A stretch of DNA of 17,568 nucleotides from positions 1 through 17,568 of the forward strand of contig JAGYNX010000014.1 of the NCBI GenBank assembly GCA_018399855.1, written 5' to 3'. A program made the translations under genes and the position numbers. Each line of letters begins with the position of its first letter. The first letter of the stretch is position 1. This document shows positions 1 to 9,800 of the stretch, piece after piece. Origin of the DNA: Spirochaetota bacterium (GTDB taxonomy: Bacteria > Spirochaetota > UBA4802 > UB4802). The notes beneath the pieces were generated by a model. That model had not been told where the DNA came from and did not search any database. It saw nothing but the letters and a program-made list of their open reading frames with translations.

Positions 1-96
1 TCAGGTTTTATCACAAGCATGGAGCGATTTCTCCACTCACACCGCGTCGACAAGGACGTGATGGATGATTTCACCATTATGGCAATCAAGTTTTAA
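1..96 (+). CDS. C-terminal end of a SpoIIE/PP2C-type serine phosphatase (partial)
   Basis: Frame 1 is open from the first base to a TAA at 94-96 and gives the last 31 residues of a protein that begins outside the window. It ends in DDFTIMAIKF. Two aspartates followed by a hydrophobic strand are the usual ending of SpoIIE/RsbU-type PP2C phosphatases, where the aspartates bind the metal ions. The phosphatase at 2616-3830 ends in the same way (VDDVTILGV). Such enzymes dephosphorylate STAS-domain anti-sigma-factor antagonists in the cytoplasm. Nothing upstream is visible, so any sensor domain is unknown. The reading frame is certain. The family call rests on one short motif, and an adenylate or diguanylate cyclase tail is unlikely but cannot be fully excluded. 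Confidence 0.6.
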   Translation, partial: SGFITSMERFLHSHRVDKDVMDDFTIMAIKF

Positions 97-368
97 GTAA
101 CCGCTCTTTACCTGCCACCGGGGTACCTGTTCTGTATATACGTATCAACAATAAGCCTGTTATCCTTTTTTGTTATCATTAACGGTGAACAGTGTAAAAG
201 GATCAACGCATAGTCGCGAAGGTGGTAAAGGCGTATGGTTCATTGTCATAAAATATTTAAATCATGAAAAATTTTTGAATTATTGATTTTGATTATATAA
301 TATTCTGTAATATAATTACACAAAGCAGGCGGCTGACTTTATTATAATCGAATTCCGGGATTTTACAC
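97..368. other. Intergenic region between phosphatase tail and patatin gene
   Basis: This 272-bp stretch has no convincing ORF. The left half (97-235) is of mixed composition and carries a short direct repeat TGTTATC at 159-165 and 171-177, with a T-run (166-171) between the copies. I find no strong GC-rich stem before the T-run, so a terminator for the phosphatase gene is not clearly visible. The right half (about 245-350) is very AT-rich and contains the promoter candidate listed separately. Confidence 0.6.
289..316 (+). promoter_or_regulatory. Candidate sigma-70 type promoter for the patatin gene
   Basis: TTGATT at 289-294 and a perfect TATAAT at 311-316 are separated by 16 bp, in AT-rich DNA about 50 bp ahead of the ATG at 369. 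A second TATAAT at 296-301 with TTGAAT at 275-280 (15-bp spacer) and a third at 343-348 are also present, so the exact start point is ambiguous. AT-rich DNA produces such matches by chance. Confidence 0.4.
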
Positions 369-1292
369 ATGTCAATTATTCAATCTATCAGCAATACCCT
401 TCAGGGTAAAATCACCTCTGGTTTCCCTAAAAAGAAGGTACTCGTTCTCGAGGGTGGCGGCATGAGGGGTATTTTTTTAACAGGAGTGCTGCAAGCATTT
501 GCCGACAGGGGGTATTTTCCTTTCAAAAAAATATTTGGCTCATCGGCGGGGGCACTGACGGGAACCGCCTATGCAGCACGGCAGATTTATATTGCCAGGG
601 ACGCGTTTTTTTCTGAGCTTCTCAGTGGCAACTTTATACAGCTCTCAAATATCCTGAGAGCTGAACAGCATATTCTCAACCTTGACTGGATGGTTGAAAC
701 CATTATCCAGGGCCAGGACCCCCTTAACATAAAGTACCTGAAGCGAACCATACCGGTAATTATTACTGCAACCCATTGCAGTGAACACAATCCACCTGAA
801 ACCATATACCTGAATTCAAAAAAGGATGACATTCTTGTGTCATTAAAAGCCACCGCCGCTATTCCTGTACTGTACCGGGGATTCGTACATTATGGCGATT
901 ACGAATTTCTTGACGGCGGCCTGCTGGACCCTGTCCCGTATAAAAAAGCCCTTGAAATGGGATACAAAGAAGACGAGATACTTGTAGTCTTGACACGAAA
1001 AAAAGGGTACAGGAAAAAAGAGGAATCTTTCTGGATACGCACTATCTATGAATCATATTACCGCGAGGAAAAATACCGCTTTCTTGTACAGGCGCTGGAA
1101 AACCGGTTCATGATGTATAACAGGATCATTGACGAACTCGAACATGTTCATACTGGAATTGATATAATCACCCCCCCTGATGACTTCAACGTCGATCGAC
1201 TCAGTAAAGACCCCAGGCGGATAATGGAAGGATTTGAGCAGGGTGTGCACGCGGGTAGAAATTTTCTCTGGCAAACGCACGAAGAGAACTAA
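369..1292 (+). CDS. Patatin-like phospholipase, YjjU-like
   Basis: This 307-residue protein has the complete patatin signature. The glycine-rich oxyanion-hole motif GGGMRG is at residues 29-34. The nucleophile elbow GSSAG is at 57-61, with Ser59 as the expected catalytic serine. The DGG motif is at 182-184, with Asp182 as the other half of the Ser-Asp dyad. ATAAIP at 161-166 is the helix/turn usually seen before the DGG loop in bacterial patatins. The length and the N-terminal LVLEGGGMRGIF motif recall E. coli YjjU. Such proteins are lipid acyl hydrolases; the substrate here is unknown. No signal peptide or membrane segment is seen, so it is probably cytoplasmic. The ATG has only a weak upstream GGGA (357-360) as ribosome binding site. 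It ends tail-to-tail with the tautomerase gene, 24 bp apart. The lipid-envelope theme of the facing operon may or may not be coincidence. Confidence 0.92.
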   Translation: MSIIQSISNTLQGKITSGFPKKKVLVLEGGGMRGIFLTGVLQAFADRGYFPFKKIFGSSAGALTGTAYAARQIYIARDAFFSELLSGNFIQLSNILRAEQHILNLDWMVETIIQGQDPLNIKYLKRTIPVIITATHCSEHNPPETIYLNSKKDDILVSLKATAAIPVLYRGFVHYGDYEFLDGGLLDPVPYKKALEMGYKEDEILVVLTRKKGYRKKEESFWIRTIYESYYREEKYRFLVQALENRFMMYNRIIDELEHVHTGIDIITPPDDFNVDRLSKDPRRIMEGFEQGVHAGRNFLWQTHEEN

Positions 1293-1302
1293 CACCCCTA
1301 CT

Positions 1303-1321
1303 TGTAGCCGACACCGCTACA
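1303..1321. terminator. Weak hairpin between convergent genes
   Basis: TGTAGC (1303-1308) and GCTACA (1316-1321) form a 6-bp stem with a 7-base loop between the patatin and tautomerase genes, overlapping the tautomerase stop codon. No T-run follows on either strand, so intrinsic termination is doubtful. It is listed because it is the only inverted repeat at this junction. Confidence 0.2.
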
Positions 1322-1502
1322 TATCTGAAAGCAGGGTTCCACCCACTGCCCAGTCTTCCCTCTCCACCTCTTCAAATACAATATACGTAGAGGCGGGACT
1401 TTTCCCGGCCACATCCTGTAAGGCCTCTGTTACCCTCCTGGCCAGATCCTGTTTCTGCTCTTTGGAGATATTACCCGCAAGTTTTATGTTTACAAATGGC
1501 AT
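1317..1502 (-). CDS. 4-oxalocrotonate tautomerase family protein
   Basis: This 61-residue protein starts Met-Pro. Removal of Met exposes Pro1, the catalytic base of the tautomerase superfamily. It aligns without gaps to Pseudomonas 4-oxalocrotonate tautomerase (recalled from memory): NIKL, EQKQDLARRVTEAL, the mid-protein turn, then the VFEEV strand and the WAVGG motif. With mature numbering, Pro1 is kept and Phe50 is replaced by Trp50. The two substrate-binding arginines are absent, with Ile at position 11 and Tyr at 39. The fold and oligomeric form should be normal, but classical 4-oxalocrotonate isomerisation is doubtful. It is the last gene of the minus-strand operon. Its Shine-Dalgarno sequence TGAGGA overlaps the TGA stop of the FecR gene 6 bp upstream, which suggests translational coupling. 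Its physiological substrate is not evident. Confidence 0.88.
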   Translation of the reverse strand: MPFVNIKLAGNISKEQKQDLARRVTEALQDVAGKSPASTYIVFEEVEREDWAVGGTLLSDM

Positions 1503-1508
1503 GTGTCC

Positions 1509-2576
1509 TCATTCAAGACGTGGTTTCACACTGTCTTTATCAATTTTATTTTTTATGGAATCCATGTATTCCTGGTGTGAATCCATGATCTCACCATATG
1601 CTTTTTTATATGCTTCCTTAACAGCCTGTATTGCCTGGTAATTTTTTTGCTGCTGTTCCAGTACCTTATTTGATTCATTTTTTATTTTCATAAAATTATC
1701 ATAAATATCTTTCTTGTCCCTGTCAAAATTATCCAGAATGTGTTCAATGGCACCTGAAGCCGCCTGGTTCATGAACATGTCGTCTTCCACAATAGACTCC
1801 GTGGAAATTACCTGGCTGATTTTTTTAAGGTCTTTTTCTTTTTCGCTGCCGCCTTCATCAGGTAGTGTATTCTTCATCTCAGATATGGATTCTGAATTGT
1901 TGTCCGCACGCTCTTTCATTACATCAAGATGCCTTGTCAATCGTTCAGCACTTGCTGATGGATTCTCGGAAAAATCTTTATCTCTATTCTCTTTCCATTT
2001 GTCAATAGTACTATCATCTTCCGTCATTTCAGGCTTACCGGCCACTGGAATCTTAGCCTGGTCATTACCCTTAACCCTCGATGTACCATATTGATTTTGC
2101 AGATCTACGGTCCCTTCCTTCATATGTACCTTCGAATCTACACTATCACTCACGGCAATCTCTAATTCCGTACCCCTGATACCGCATACCGTTGTGGGAG
2201 TATATATTTTCCTGTGTGACCCTTTTTTCAGTTTGGAGAACCTGGCCTTTACTATGCCTGTCAAAACTGAAAAGGAATCCTGTTCTCCGCCATGCACCGT
2301 TACTATTCTTATCTTGCTGCTTTCCTGGACAGTTAACACGCTGCCGTCTTTGAAATTCAGTTCTGCCATGCCGCCTTTTGCTGTTTTTACAATATCATTT
2401 TTTTGAAGTTGCAATCCCATGGATGCTGCATTGGTTGCCCCATCCCTGGTTACATACACATCACCCACGAGAAACCCTACCTGCATTGCATAACTGAGCT
2501 GAGAAGTCGCGAGAATGCAGACTATCCCCAGGAAGCAGGTAAGAAGAATATGTAACACTGTATTCGAAACTTTCAT
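1509..2576 (-). CDS. Secreted FecR-domain protein with charged helical C-terminus
   Basis: I chose the ATG at 2574-2576 (355 residues) because GGAGG lies 4 bases upstream and it places a clean signal peptide at the N-terminus. The frame stays open nine codons further to 2603, without better support. Residues 1-30 are a basic start, a hydrophobic core and SYA before a probable signal peptidase I site. A FecR domain covers about 55-180, including the stretch from DIVKTAKGG through FKDGSVLTVQ and the CGIRGTELEI motif at 131-140. About 180-355 is highly charged and predicted helical or coiled coil, rich in Lys, Glu and Asp. FecR domains occur in iron-sensing anti-sigma regulators, but also in exported proteins with no sigma link. 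Here there is no transmembrane helix, FecI-type sigma factor or TonB receptor nearby, so an exported structural or ligand-binding role is more likely. It lies 39 bp after the phosphatase gene. Confidence 0.85.
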   Translation of the reverse strand: MKVSNTVLHILLTCFLGIVCILATSQLSYAMQVGFLVGDVYVTRDGATNAASMGLQLQKNDIVKTAKGGMAELNFKDGSVLTVQESSKIRIVTVHGGEQDSFSVLTGIVKARFSKLKKGSHRKIYTPTTVCGIRGTELEIAVSDSVDSKVHMKEGTVDLQNQYGTSRVKGNDQAKIPVAGKPEMTEDDSTIDKWKENRDKDFSENPSASAERLTRHLDVMKERADNNSESISEMKNTLPDEGGSEKEKDLKKISQVISTESIVEDDMFMNQAASGAIEHILDNFDRDKKDIYDNFMKIKNESNKVLEQQQKNYQAIQAVKEAYKKAYGEIMDSHQEYMDSIKNKIDKDSVKPRLE

Positions 2577-2615
2577 AAAACCTCCAGTAAAATGCCGATG
2601 CACCCATATAATACA

Positions 2616-3830
2616 TCAGGTGTCAAATGAGTTATAGTGAACTCCCAGTATTGTCACATCATCAACGAACCTGTCCGGACCACAATACTGCTGAATTACA
2701 TCATACATTGTAGACACAAGATCGTGTATATTCAAATGGCTGTATTCCCTGATTTTATCAGTGAACTGCTGCTGCCCCATTACCCTGTCCCGCCTGTCCG
2801 GGCACTCAAATGCACCGTCTGTAAAAAACAGAATTGAATCACCCCTCTGTATCTGTACTTCTTTCTGGAAATACTCGGATGTTTCGAAAATACCCACAAA
2901 GGGACCGGTTGTTTCCAGTAACTGCATCTCCTGTTTTTCACGTATATGGGCTGGTGACGGAAGTCCTGCATTACAATACTGTATAGTACCTTTTTCCAGG
3001 TCAAAAAGTGCATAAAAAACTGTGGCGTAATTATAGCTCATGGTCTTCTGTGAGCCGATGAGAAAAAGATTCAACTGCATCATGAACTCAGCCGGTGATA
3101 TTTCCGGACGACCGATGGTTGATATTCCGGTTTTCACCATGGCAGAATACAACGCGGCAGGGACACCATGCCCGGATACGTCTGCAAAGATCAGCGCGAA
3201 ATGATTTTTATCAAAAAAAAGAAAATCAAAAAAATCACCACTTATTTTCTCAACCGGTTGATACCGTAATTCAAAGGTAAAATCATCCATATCAGGAAAT
3301 TCCACGGGGAACAGGCATTGCTGCAGGTTCCCTGCAATATCCAGTTCGTTTTCAATTTCTACATTTCTTTGCTGTATTTTCCTGTTGAGAAGTTCCAGTT
3401 CTCTATTCTTCGATTTCAATTCGTTCATCAGCTTAATATTTTCCCGCAGAAGATCGTGACGCTCAATAGCTTTTTGAACTGAAAGCAGAATCTGGTCATT
3501 TTTAAATGGTTTTAAAATAAAGTCAAACGCGCCGTTTTTCAGTGCTGATATTGCTATATCAATATCATTATACGCGGTTATAACAATCACCGGAATGTTT
3601 GAATCGACCTGGTACACCTGCCGAAGAAAATCAATACCGTTCATGCCTGGAAGATTAACATCTGTTATAATGGCATCCGCCATTGAAATCTGTCCATTAT
3701 TCAACGCATCCTCGGCATTAAAAAAAGTGAGGACGTCGTACTCCTCTTTCAGTATAAAGCTGAGTACTTCATTTACCATGTCATCATCATCGATGACAAT
3801 TATATTTCCTTTTCTTACATCCCCGGCCAT
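2616..3830 (-). CDS. Response regulator with SpoIIE/PP2C serine phosphatase output (RsbU-like)
   Basis: The 404-residue protein has an N-terminal receiver domain (about 9-122). Its acidic cluster is at 14-17, Asp57 in TDVNLPGMNG is the phosphoacceptor, Thr85 and Lys107 (KPF) are the switch residues. A coiled-coil linker spans about 123-170. The C-terminal PP2C domain (about 180-398) contains metal-binding motifs SGDFFD (Asp199), ADVSGHG (Asp217), FFTDG (Asp338) and VDDVT (Asp390/391). All catalytic acidic residues appear intact. By family, a sensor kinase would phosphorylate Asp57 and switch on dephosphorylation of a STAS-domain anti-sigma antagonist in the cytoplasm. No histidine kinase or HATPase_c anti-sigma kinase is in the window; a STAS gene lies at 15296. 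The gene starts 5 bp after the giant lipoprotein gene. Its ribosome binding site is poor (a purine stretch near that stop codon), so it may depend on translational coupling. Confidence 0.93.
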   Translation of the reverse strand: MAGDVRKGNIIVIDDDDMVNEVLSFILKEEYDVLTFFNAEDALNNGQISMADAIITDVNLPGMNGIDFLRQVYQVDSNIPVIVITAYNDIDIAISALKNGAFDFILKPFKNDQILLSVQKAIERHDLLRENIKLMNELKSKNRELELLNRKIQQRNVEIENELDIAGNLQQCLFPVEFPDMDDFTFELRYQPVEKISGDFFDFLFFDKNHFALIFADVSGHGVPAALYSAMVKTGISTIGRPEISPAEFMMQLNLFLIGSQKTMSYNYATVFYALFDLEKGTIQYCNAGLPSPAHIREKQEMQLLETTGPFVGIFETSEYFQKEVQIQRGDSILFFTDGAFECPDRRDRVMGQQQFTDKIREYSHLNIHDLVSTMYDVIQQYCGPDRFVDDVTILGVHYNSFDT

Positions 3831-3835
3831 AACAT

Positions 3836-6800
3836 TTATTTACTCTTCTTTATATCAATATCCGACGGCCTTACATACAACCGAAGACCTTCCCAGAAAG
3901 AAGGATGTTTGTACCTTTTATCTTCGATAACAGCTGTTTTAGCAAGCGAAAATGCCCTGTCTACCGATAATCCCCTGTGAATTGAACGGTATAACGTATT
4001 TGTAAATACTGCCACGTTCACATCTTGAACGGCCAAATCATCTATGATAATATTTCCGCAACCATTTATGACTGCGGCATTAACCAGTACAGTATCAAGA
4101 TTTGATCCGGGAGTTTTCAGTGACGTGAAATACAGGTATGGATTTCCACTGAAATATCCTGATAATTTCCGGTCATCTATGATACACCCCCTGTGCACCG
4201 GGTTATATCGCAATGGGGAGTAGATATGGGCAGCCTTACCCGGTGTAACTTCACCACTCGTATACCCCATACCGGATTCTTTAATGGCAACATTTTGCAG
4301 ACTGGTGGCTATACTGTTCTCAGGATCTCCCGCGAGCACAATACGATTGAAATTATTTTCAGATGGTATAAAGCTTGAAAGGATTGAACTGCTGTAATAT
4401 ACAGAATGGGTTTCTGCAAGCATGTTCCTTTCACCCGTTATTTCAAAGGGCACAGAAACAAGATCATTATCAACCACGAACAATACCCTTTTTTTATTTT
4501 TAAAGTACCTTGAAAGGGGTGACAATATTGTCTGAAGCCCCGCTGAATAACCGGTAATCGGTTCCAGTAAAGAAGCAGCATCCCTGTATTCTCCCAGCCA
4601 GGATCTTATGCGGCTAAAGCCACCTTTTATTCTCCCGGGATTCAACGAACGTTTCCCTATTGCCCAGAACAATATATCTTCATGATTTCTTACCATGTAC
4701 ATCACAACAGTATCATCAGGTATATCATCCTGGTACTCCCGTACCGGGATCATAGGCACAATTGATGAATATAATAACGAAGGATTTTCTCGAACTAAGG
4801 ATATAAACTCTTTCCCATCAGTTTCCCTTGATATATTTTTAAATCGGTTTATGTTATCTTCACCCGGATTAACTCCGTGTATATCCAGTGACAACGTGGA
4901 TCGCAATTCCAGTTGCTTAATAACTTCCGCGTAATACAACGCGTCAACATGGTTGCCCCTGCTCATCCTGAAAGACATCATAACATTGAGACTGCTTTTA
5001 ACTATATCCATCCTGAGGGGATATGAAACCAGGTCACGGTTGACATCAATGGATGAAAGGGCTTCCCTGACCGTATTTTCAATATTTTCAAGCTCACTGT
5101 CTGATGTGCTACCTTTCTCAACTATTTCCATAAATTCAATACGCACTTTTAACAACTTGTAGATATATTCAAGTTTGGAAGTGATATATGGTGATATGTT
5201 CTCCCATCGTTTTTTCGCCTCTTGAATACGATTACCATGTATCTCATTTTCCAGTTGCAGCAACTGCACCTGTGGATAGATGGGAAATACTGGTGACATA
5301 TCTGCCAGCAATTTTTTACATGTTGTATATGATTCTTTGAATTGTTCCTTTTTTGAAAGAATATCTGCTTTTTGGAAATGAGGGTAGTATACCAGCGATC
5401 GGGGTGCTCCATCTTTTATAGCTTTTTCCCACAAACCCACATAATGCAATGCCTTCTTGAATTCTCCAAGACGGTTCATGGTTTCTGCCATTTTTCGTAA
5501 ATAGAATACCCTATCAACCCATTCTGCCCGAGATACTATTGATTCCAGGTTGAGTGAAGAAAGTATAACGTCACTCCTGGACGGCAGACCCCTGTCTTCA
5601 TACACCTGATGCATCAACTCTAAAACAAGAAGATCTGTCATTTCCGGAGAACTGTCACCAGTCAGCAGGTTGCGGGCCTTTTCTTCAAGCTGTTCAATGG
5701 GAATCCCGCTTTTTGCTATAGACAGCAGTTTTCGTACCGTTTCCCTGTTGTTCTTCCCATTGATTTTTTTTCCAAAGAAATACGACCGTATATATTCCCT
5801 TGCGGGTGCGATATAGGATGGCTTCCATTTTTTCATTACCGCAGCAGCCTTTTCATTATTTCCATATAATGAAAAGTATTGTGCAGCCAGTATCGCAAAC
5901 CTGTCACGGTTCAGATAACTTTTTAACCCTATTTCATAAATTGACAGGTCTGAATCGATGCCACCACTCTGTATGATGCCGAGTATATACCTGTATACAA
6001 GAACGTCTACGCTCTTTTCTGCCCCTGTATCATTTTCCAATTGGGATATCAATTCACGGGCCTGTTGCACGTTACCAGAATACAACAGAATATAAATTTT
6101 AAACGATAAGATCCTGTTCTCAATTTCTGTACCCTTTGATTTTTCAAGGGCACTGTTAATTTCATTAATTGCTTTTGCAGGTTTACCCTCATGAAGATAT
6201 ACCTCTGCCAGTTGAGAATGATATGTGGCATGAGAATTATCCTGTCCTGCTGCATACCCGTACCACCTGTGCAGGTGATTCCTTGCTGAATCATATTCAC
6301 TCTTCTTCAGCGATTCCTCATATGTGCTCCATTCACTTTCTGCCTGTTCCTTCCAGTCACGGCTGGATCTTTCAGTATCCACCGTGTCAAAGCCAGAGAC
6401 AAGCATCTTTCCCGTGAACCCATTGCTATCCCCGGAAACCTTTTTTCTTGAATCAGAAATATCACGGGCCAGATGAACAAGGTCATCATCATCTGCATTC
6501 AGGGTAATATATATTTTCTGTACCTGCGCGTATAATGACGATTCCATCATCAATAGAAGTTGTTCATAATCGATTGCATCAGTATTTTTTATAATAATGG
6601 GATACAAATAGCGATGTGCAAAAAGATATCCCGGCGTGATATTAAAGCCTGAAGTATCAGAATCGATTATCAGGTTGTATCGTTCCAGCTCTGCCTTATC
6701 AGAATCAGGGGAAGGTAGTGCTGCCTGCGCACGTACGGCCTGCGTAAGCGATTCCTTATCAGCAGTAATGAAGGTTACCGGGTATCCCGAAGTCTTCTGA

Positions 6801-9800
6801 TACAGGGGCATCCTGCCAAGTGAAGGTATAATGTTAAAGTTTCGTAATACACCCTTCAGTTCATCGCTATTCCCATCCATAAACAGGTCTTCACTCGCGA
6901 TTATTACGGGATCAGAATAAGCTTTTAACTGTTTCTCAAGGTACTCTTCCCGTGATGATGAATAATACTCGAATTCAACATTACCATTCCTTATCTTCCA
7001 GCACCCTTCTTTGCCGTCATGTGTATATAATTTTAAAACAGCTTTGTCATTCCGTAGACTCTGACTGGTATTTCCATTTTCAATTCTTACATATGAAAGC
7101 AGCAATGGATCGGAGGATTTCATACGTCCATACAGATTCCGCACCTCGGCTTTCGTCTTCACGATAGAGCCCTTAACCTGATTGATACCAGGCGAGTCTT
7201 GCGTGGCACCCTTTTCCAGTTTAGATGAAAGTTCTTTTTCCCGCTGCACTATTTCCTGCAGCAGGTAACTGTATTGACGATACATCCTGTCATGGTCAAC
7301 ACCATACAAATCAGGAGATTCGCTGCCAATAAGTATGATCTTGTTAAATGAAGTTTTTCTTTCAGCAACATTGAAGGCGGTTTGCCACTTTTTCCCTGCA
7401 AGCAAATGATCGATATACCCATTATAAATTCCAAGTACTTTCGCCCGTTTGCCTGCATATCGTAACGGCATATCTTCAACAACAGCAAGACTTTGCCTAT
7501 AGTATTCTTCTGCTTTCTTTCTGAAATTCTCAGGTGCAACCTCCGGGCCATGAAGTGACAGGAATTCAGCAGTATGCCCATACACCTGCCATCGCAGATC
7601 ATTGTACTGGTATGTCTCTGCCTTTTTCTCAGCTGAAAAATAATCCTCGTATGCCTTTTGATAAAATCCCAGTCTCCTGTAACATTGTGCCCTGTTTAGT
7701 AAAAGCTTGATTTCCAGCCGAATAGAAGCTGTGCGTGGCATACTGTCAAGGGCCCTTGATATATCTTCCATTGATTCAAGGTACTGGTTATATAATAACT
7801 GGTTGGATTTATATACCGTGTACGCGGCTTCCAGTGCTCCCTCTTTTTTCTCTATCTCCCTGTTAAGAAACAACTCGGCCCTGTAATATTTCAGCATACC
7901 AAGAAGTATATCTATCCTGTAATATTGTTGTCCCGTCGCCTGTGCCACCTCTTCTTCCAAATTCTCTTTTTCTTCTTCAGTTATTTCCCTGTTTCTCGCG
8001 GAGGCTTTTCTTTCCAGTTCTTTTAATAATACCTTGTATCGCATTTCACGATATTCTTCTTTGTACTTCTGAATTTCCGCGACAAGGGTATTCAACTTCA
8101 TATCCGGTTTTTCCATGTACCCCGGTTTGTTTTCCAGTATGTAGGAATACATGTAGGCGAGATTCATTATGATCTCGTATCTACCCCCTATTCCTGTCAT
8201 TTTGTTCCTGTCCGCCATATCCCATGCATCCCGAAAATACTTCTCGGCCTCACCGTAATTTTCCATAAAGAAATAACAATAGCCTATATTATTGGTGACC
8301 TTTATTGCGGACTCTCGTGTCACCGAATTGTCTTCTTTTTCCAGGATTTTCAGCTTCTTCTGTAAATGACGAATGGTGATGGCATATTTCCCCGAATTAA
8401 AATGGATTTCCTCCTGCATCGATATGTTGAGTAATTTCTTTGTGTAGGTATCAAGTTCTGTAAAAATCTTACTTTCACCAATCACTGCAACATCAGGCCC
8501 GAGATCATAGAACTTCAGTGGCACAACACCAAAAAAGCGCCACAGTAAACGATAATTCCTGGAGTCAGAAGGATAGTCCTTCAATAATTTTTCCGCACTG
8601 GAAAGATAGGAAAGCGCCTCGGAAGTCTTGCCCTGCTGTTTACGGCAAAAGGCTATATTTTGGAGATACCGCGCGTCATCTATTGAAATATTATTTTTCT
8701 TCGCGAAATTCATAATTCGCCGCAACCATGTAACAGCCCGGTCATAATTCTTTTCGGTTATATCAAATAATGCAAAATAACGATAAATATTGTATATTTC
8801 AGTGCTGTATCTTCTCGTATTACCCGCTGCCAGGTTTCTGTATATCAATAATGATGTTTGAAGCTCATGCCTCGCGCTTTCAAGGTCTCCATCGTGCCAG
8901 TAGCAATACCCGAAATGATAATGATACATGGCTTCCTGAATGGGAGATTCAAACAGGGTTTTGTATTCACTTGCTTTTTTAAAATGACGCAGAGATCGGG
9001 GATAGTTGTTTAATAGAAAATACACGTTTGCCAGGTTAAGATGAAGGTTACCCTCCTGTTCCGGCTTGCTTCTTTCATCATTTGTCTTAATGGCCTTCTC
9101 GTATATGGAGATATTCTGTTCCCATAAATATGTGGGGAAATACTCGTCAAACAGGTGGGTATACCTGCTGTCAAAATCATTCACTTCCCTGTTTCTTAGC
9201 ATATCTACATACTGGTAAATCCAGCCTTTTAATAAAAACGAAGGGATAAAGGTATCATCGATAAAATTGGCCCATTCAACCTGGTTCATGGCATTCTTTA
9301 ACAGGCCTAACTGCTGTATTAAATTGTCTTTTCTTGTTATTTCTATATCTGTTACATAGGTTTTATTCATACCAGTGGCTACCGCTTTTTTTGTGTAAAT
9401 ATATCCGAGGCCATACAGGTATGCTTTCTTGAAATCCATACGGGCAACATTCAATCCCTGCTGCCTGTTACCAATGTATTCATCTATAAGGATATCAAGA
9501 CTTTCATTTACATCTTTTCTGGATTCAACGAAGGCATCAATATAGAGTATATGTGAACGGGCACCATACTCATTGTAAATATCTTCAAAATTTTTCAATA
9601 GATGAAGACGGGTTAATAGTGAAACATATTTTTTATACAGCGTTACCGCTTCTTTATAGTTTCCTGCCAGTTCACTTCTTTGACCGTACTCTTCGTAATA
9701 GTCGACCAACTTCCTCACTATACTGCCAATAGTGGATTGTTGCCAGAGAAGAATATAATTATTGGCTGCTTCAGAATAATGGTATTCCATTTTACGAAAA

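Noticed and set aside
159..177. Direct repeat TGTTATC (159-165, 171-177) as an operator
   Set aside because: Only seven bases long, single pair, with no further copies seen near the promoter; chance is sufficient.
1234..1641. Plus-strand ORF of 135 codons across the patatin end and tautomerase gene
   Set aside because: It overlaps three well-supported genes in other frames, has low-complexity Ser-rich composition and no recognisable domain.
2577..2603. Upstream in-frame ATG that would lengthen the FecR protein by nine residues
   Set aside because: The internal ATG at 2574-2576 has GGAGG 4 bases upstream and starts directly with a normal signal peptide; the longer form adds a non-hydrophobic MHRHFTGGF stretch in front.
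4038..4195. His2515 and Cys2560 of the giant lipoprotein as an active CHAT dyad (spacing 45)
   Set aside because: The spacing is tempting, but the local context does not fit. Cys2560 lies in NGCGNII, which aligns with the later aGArsVi strand, and His2515 is not preceded by a hydrophobic strand.
6952..8172. Several plus- and minus-strand ORFs of 60-120 codons inside the giant gene
   Set aside because: They are shadows of a continuous 2633-codon reading frame with clear repeats and have no ribosome sites or domains.
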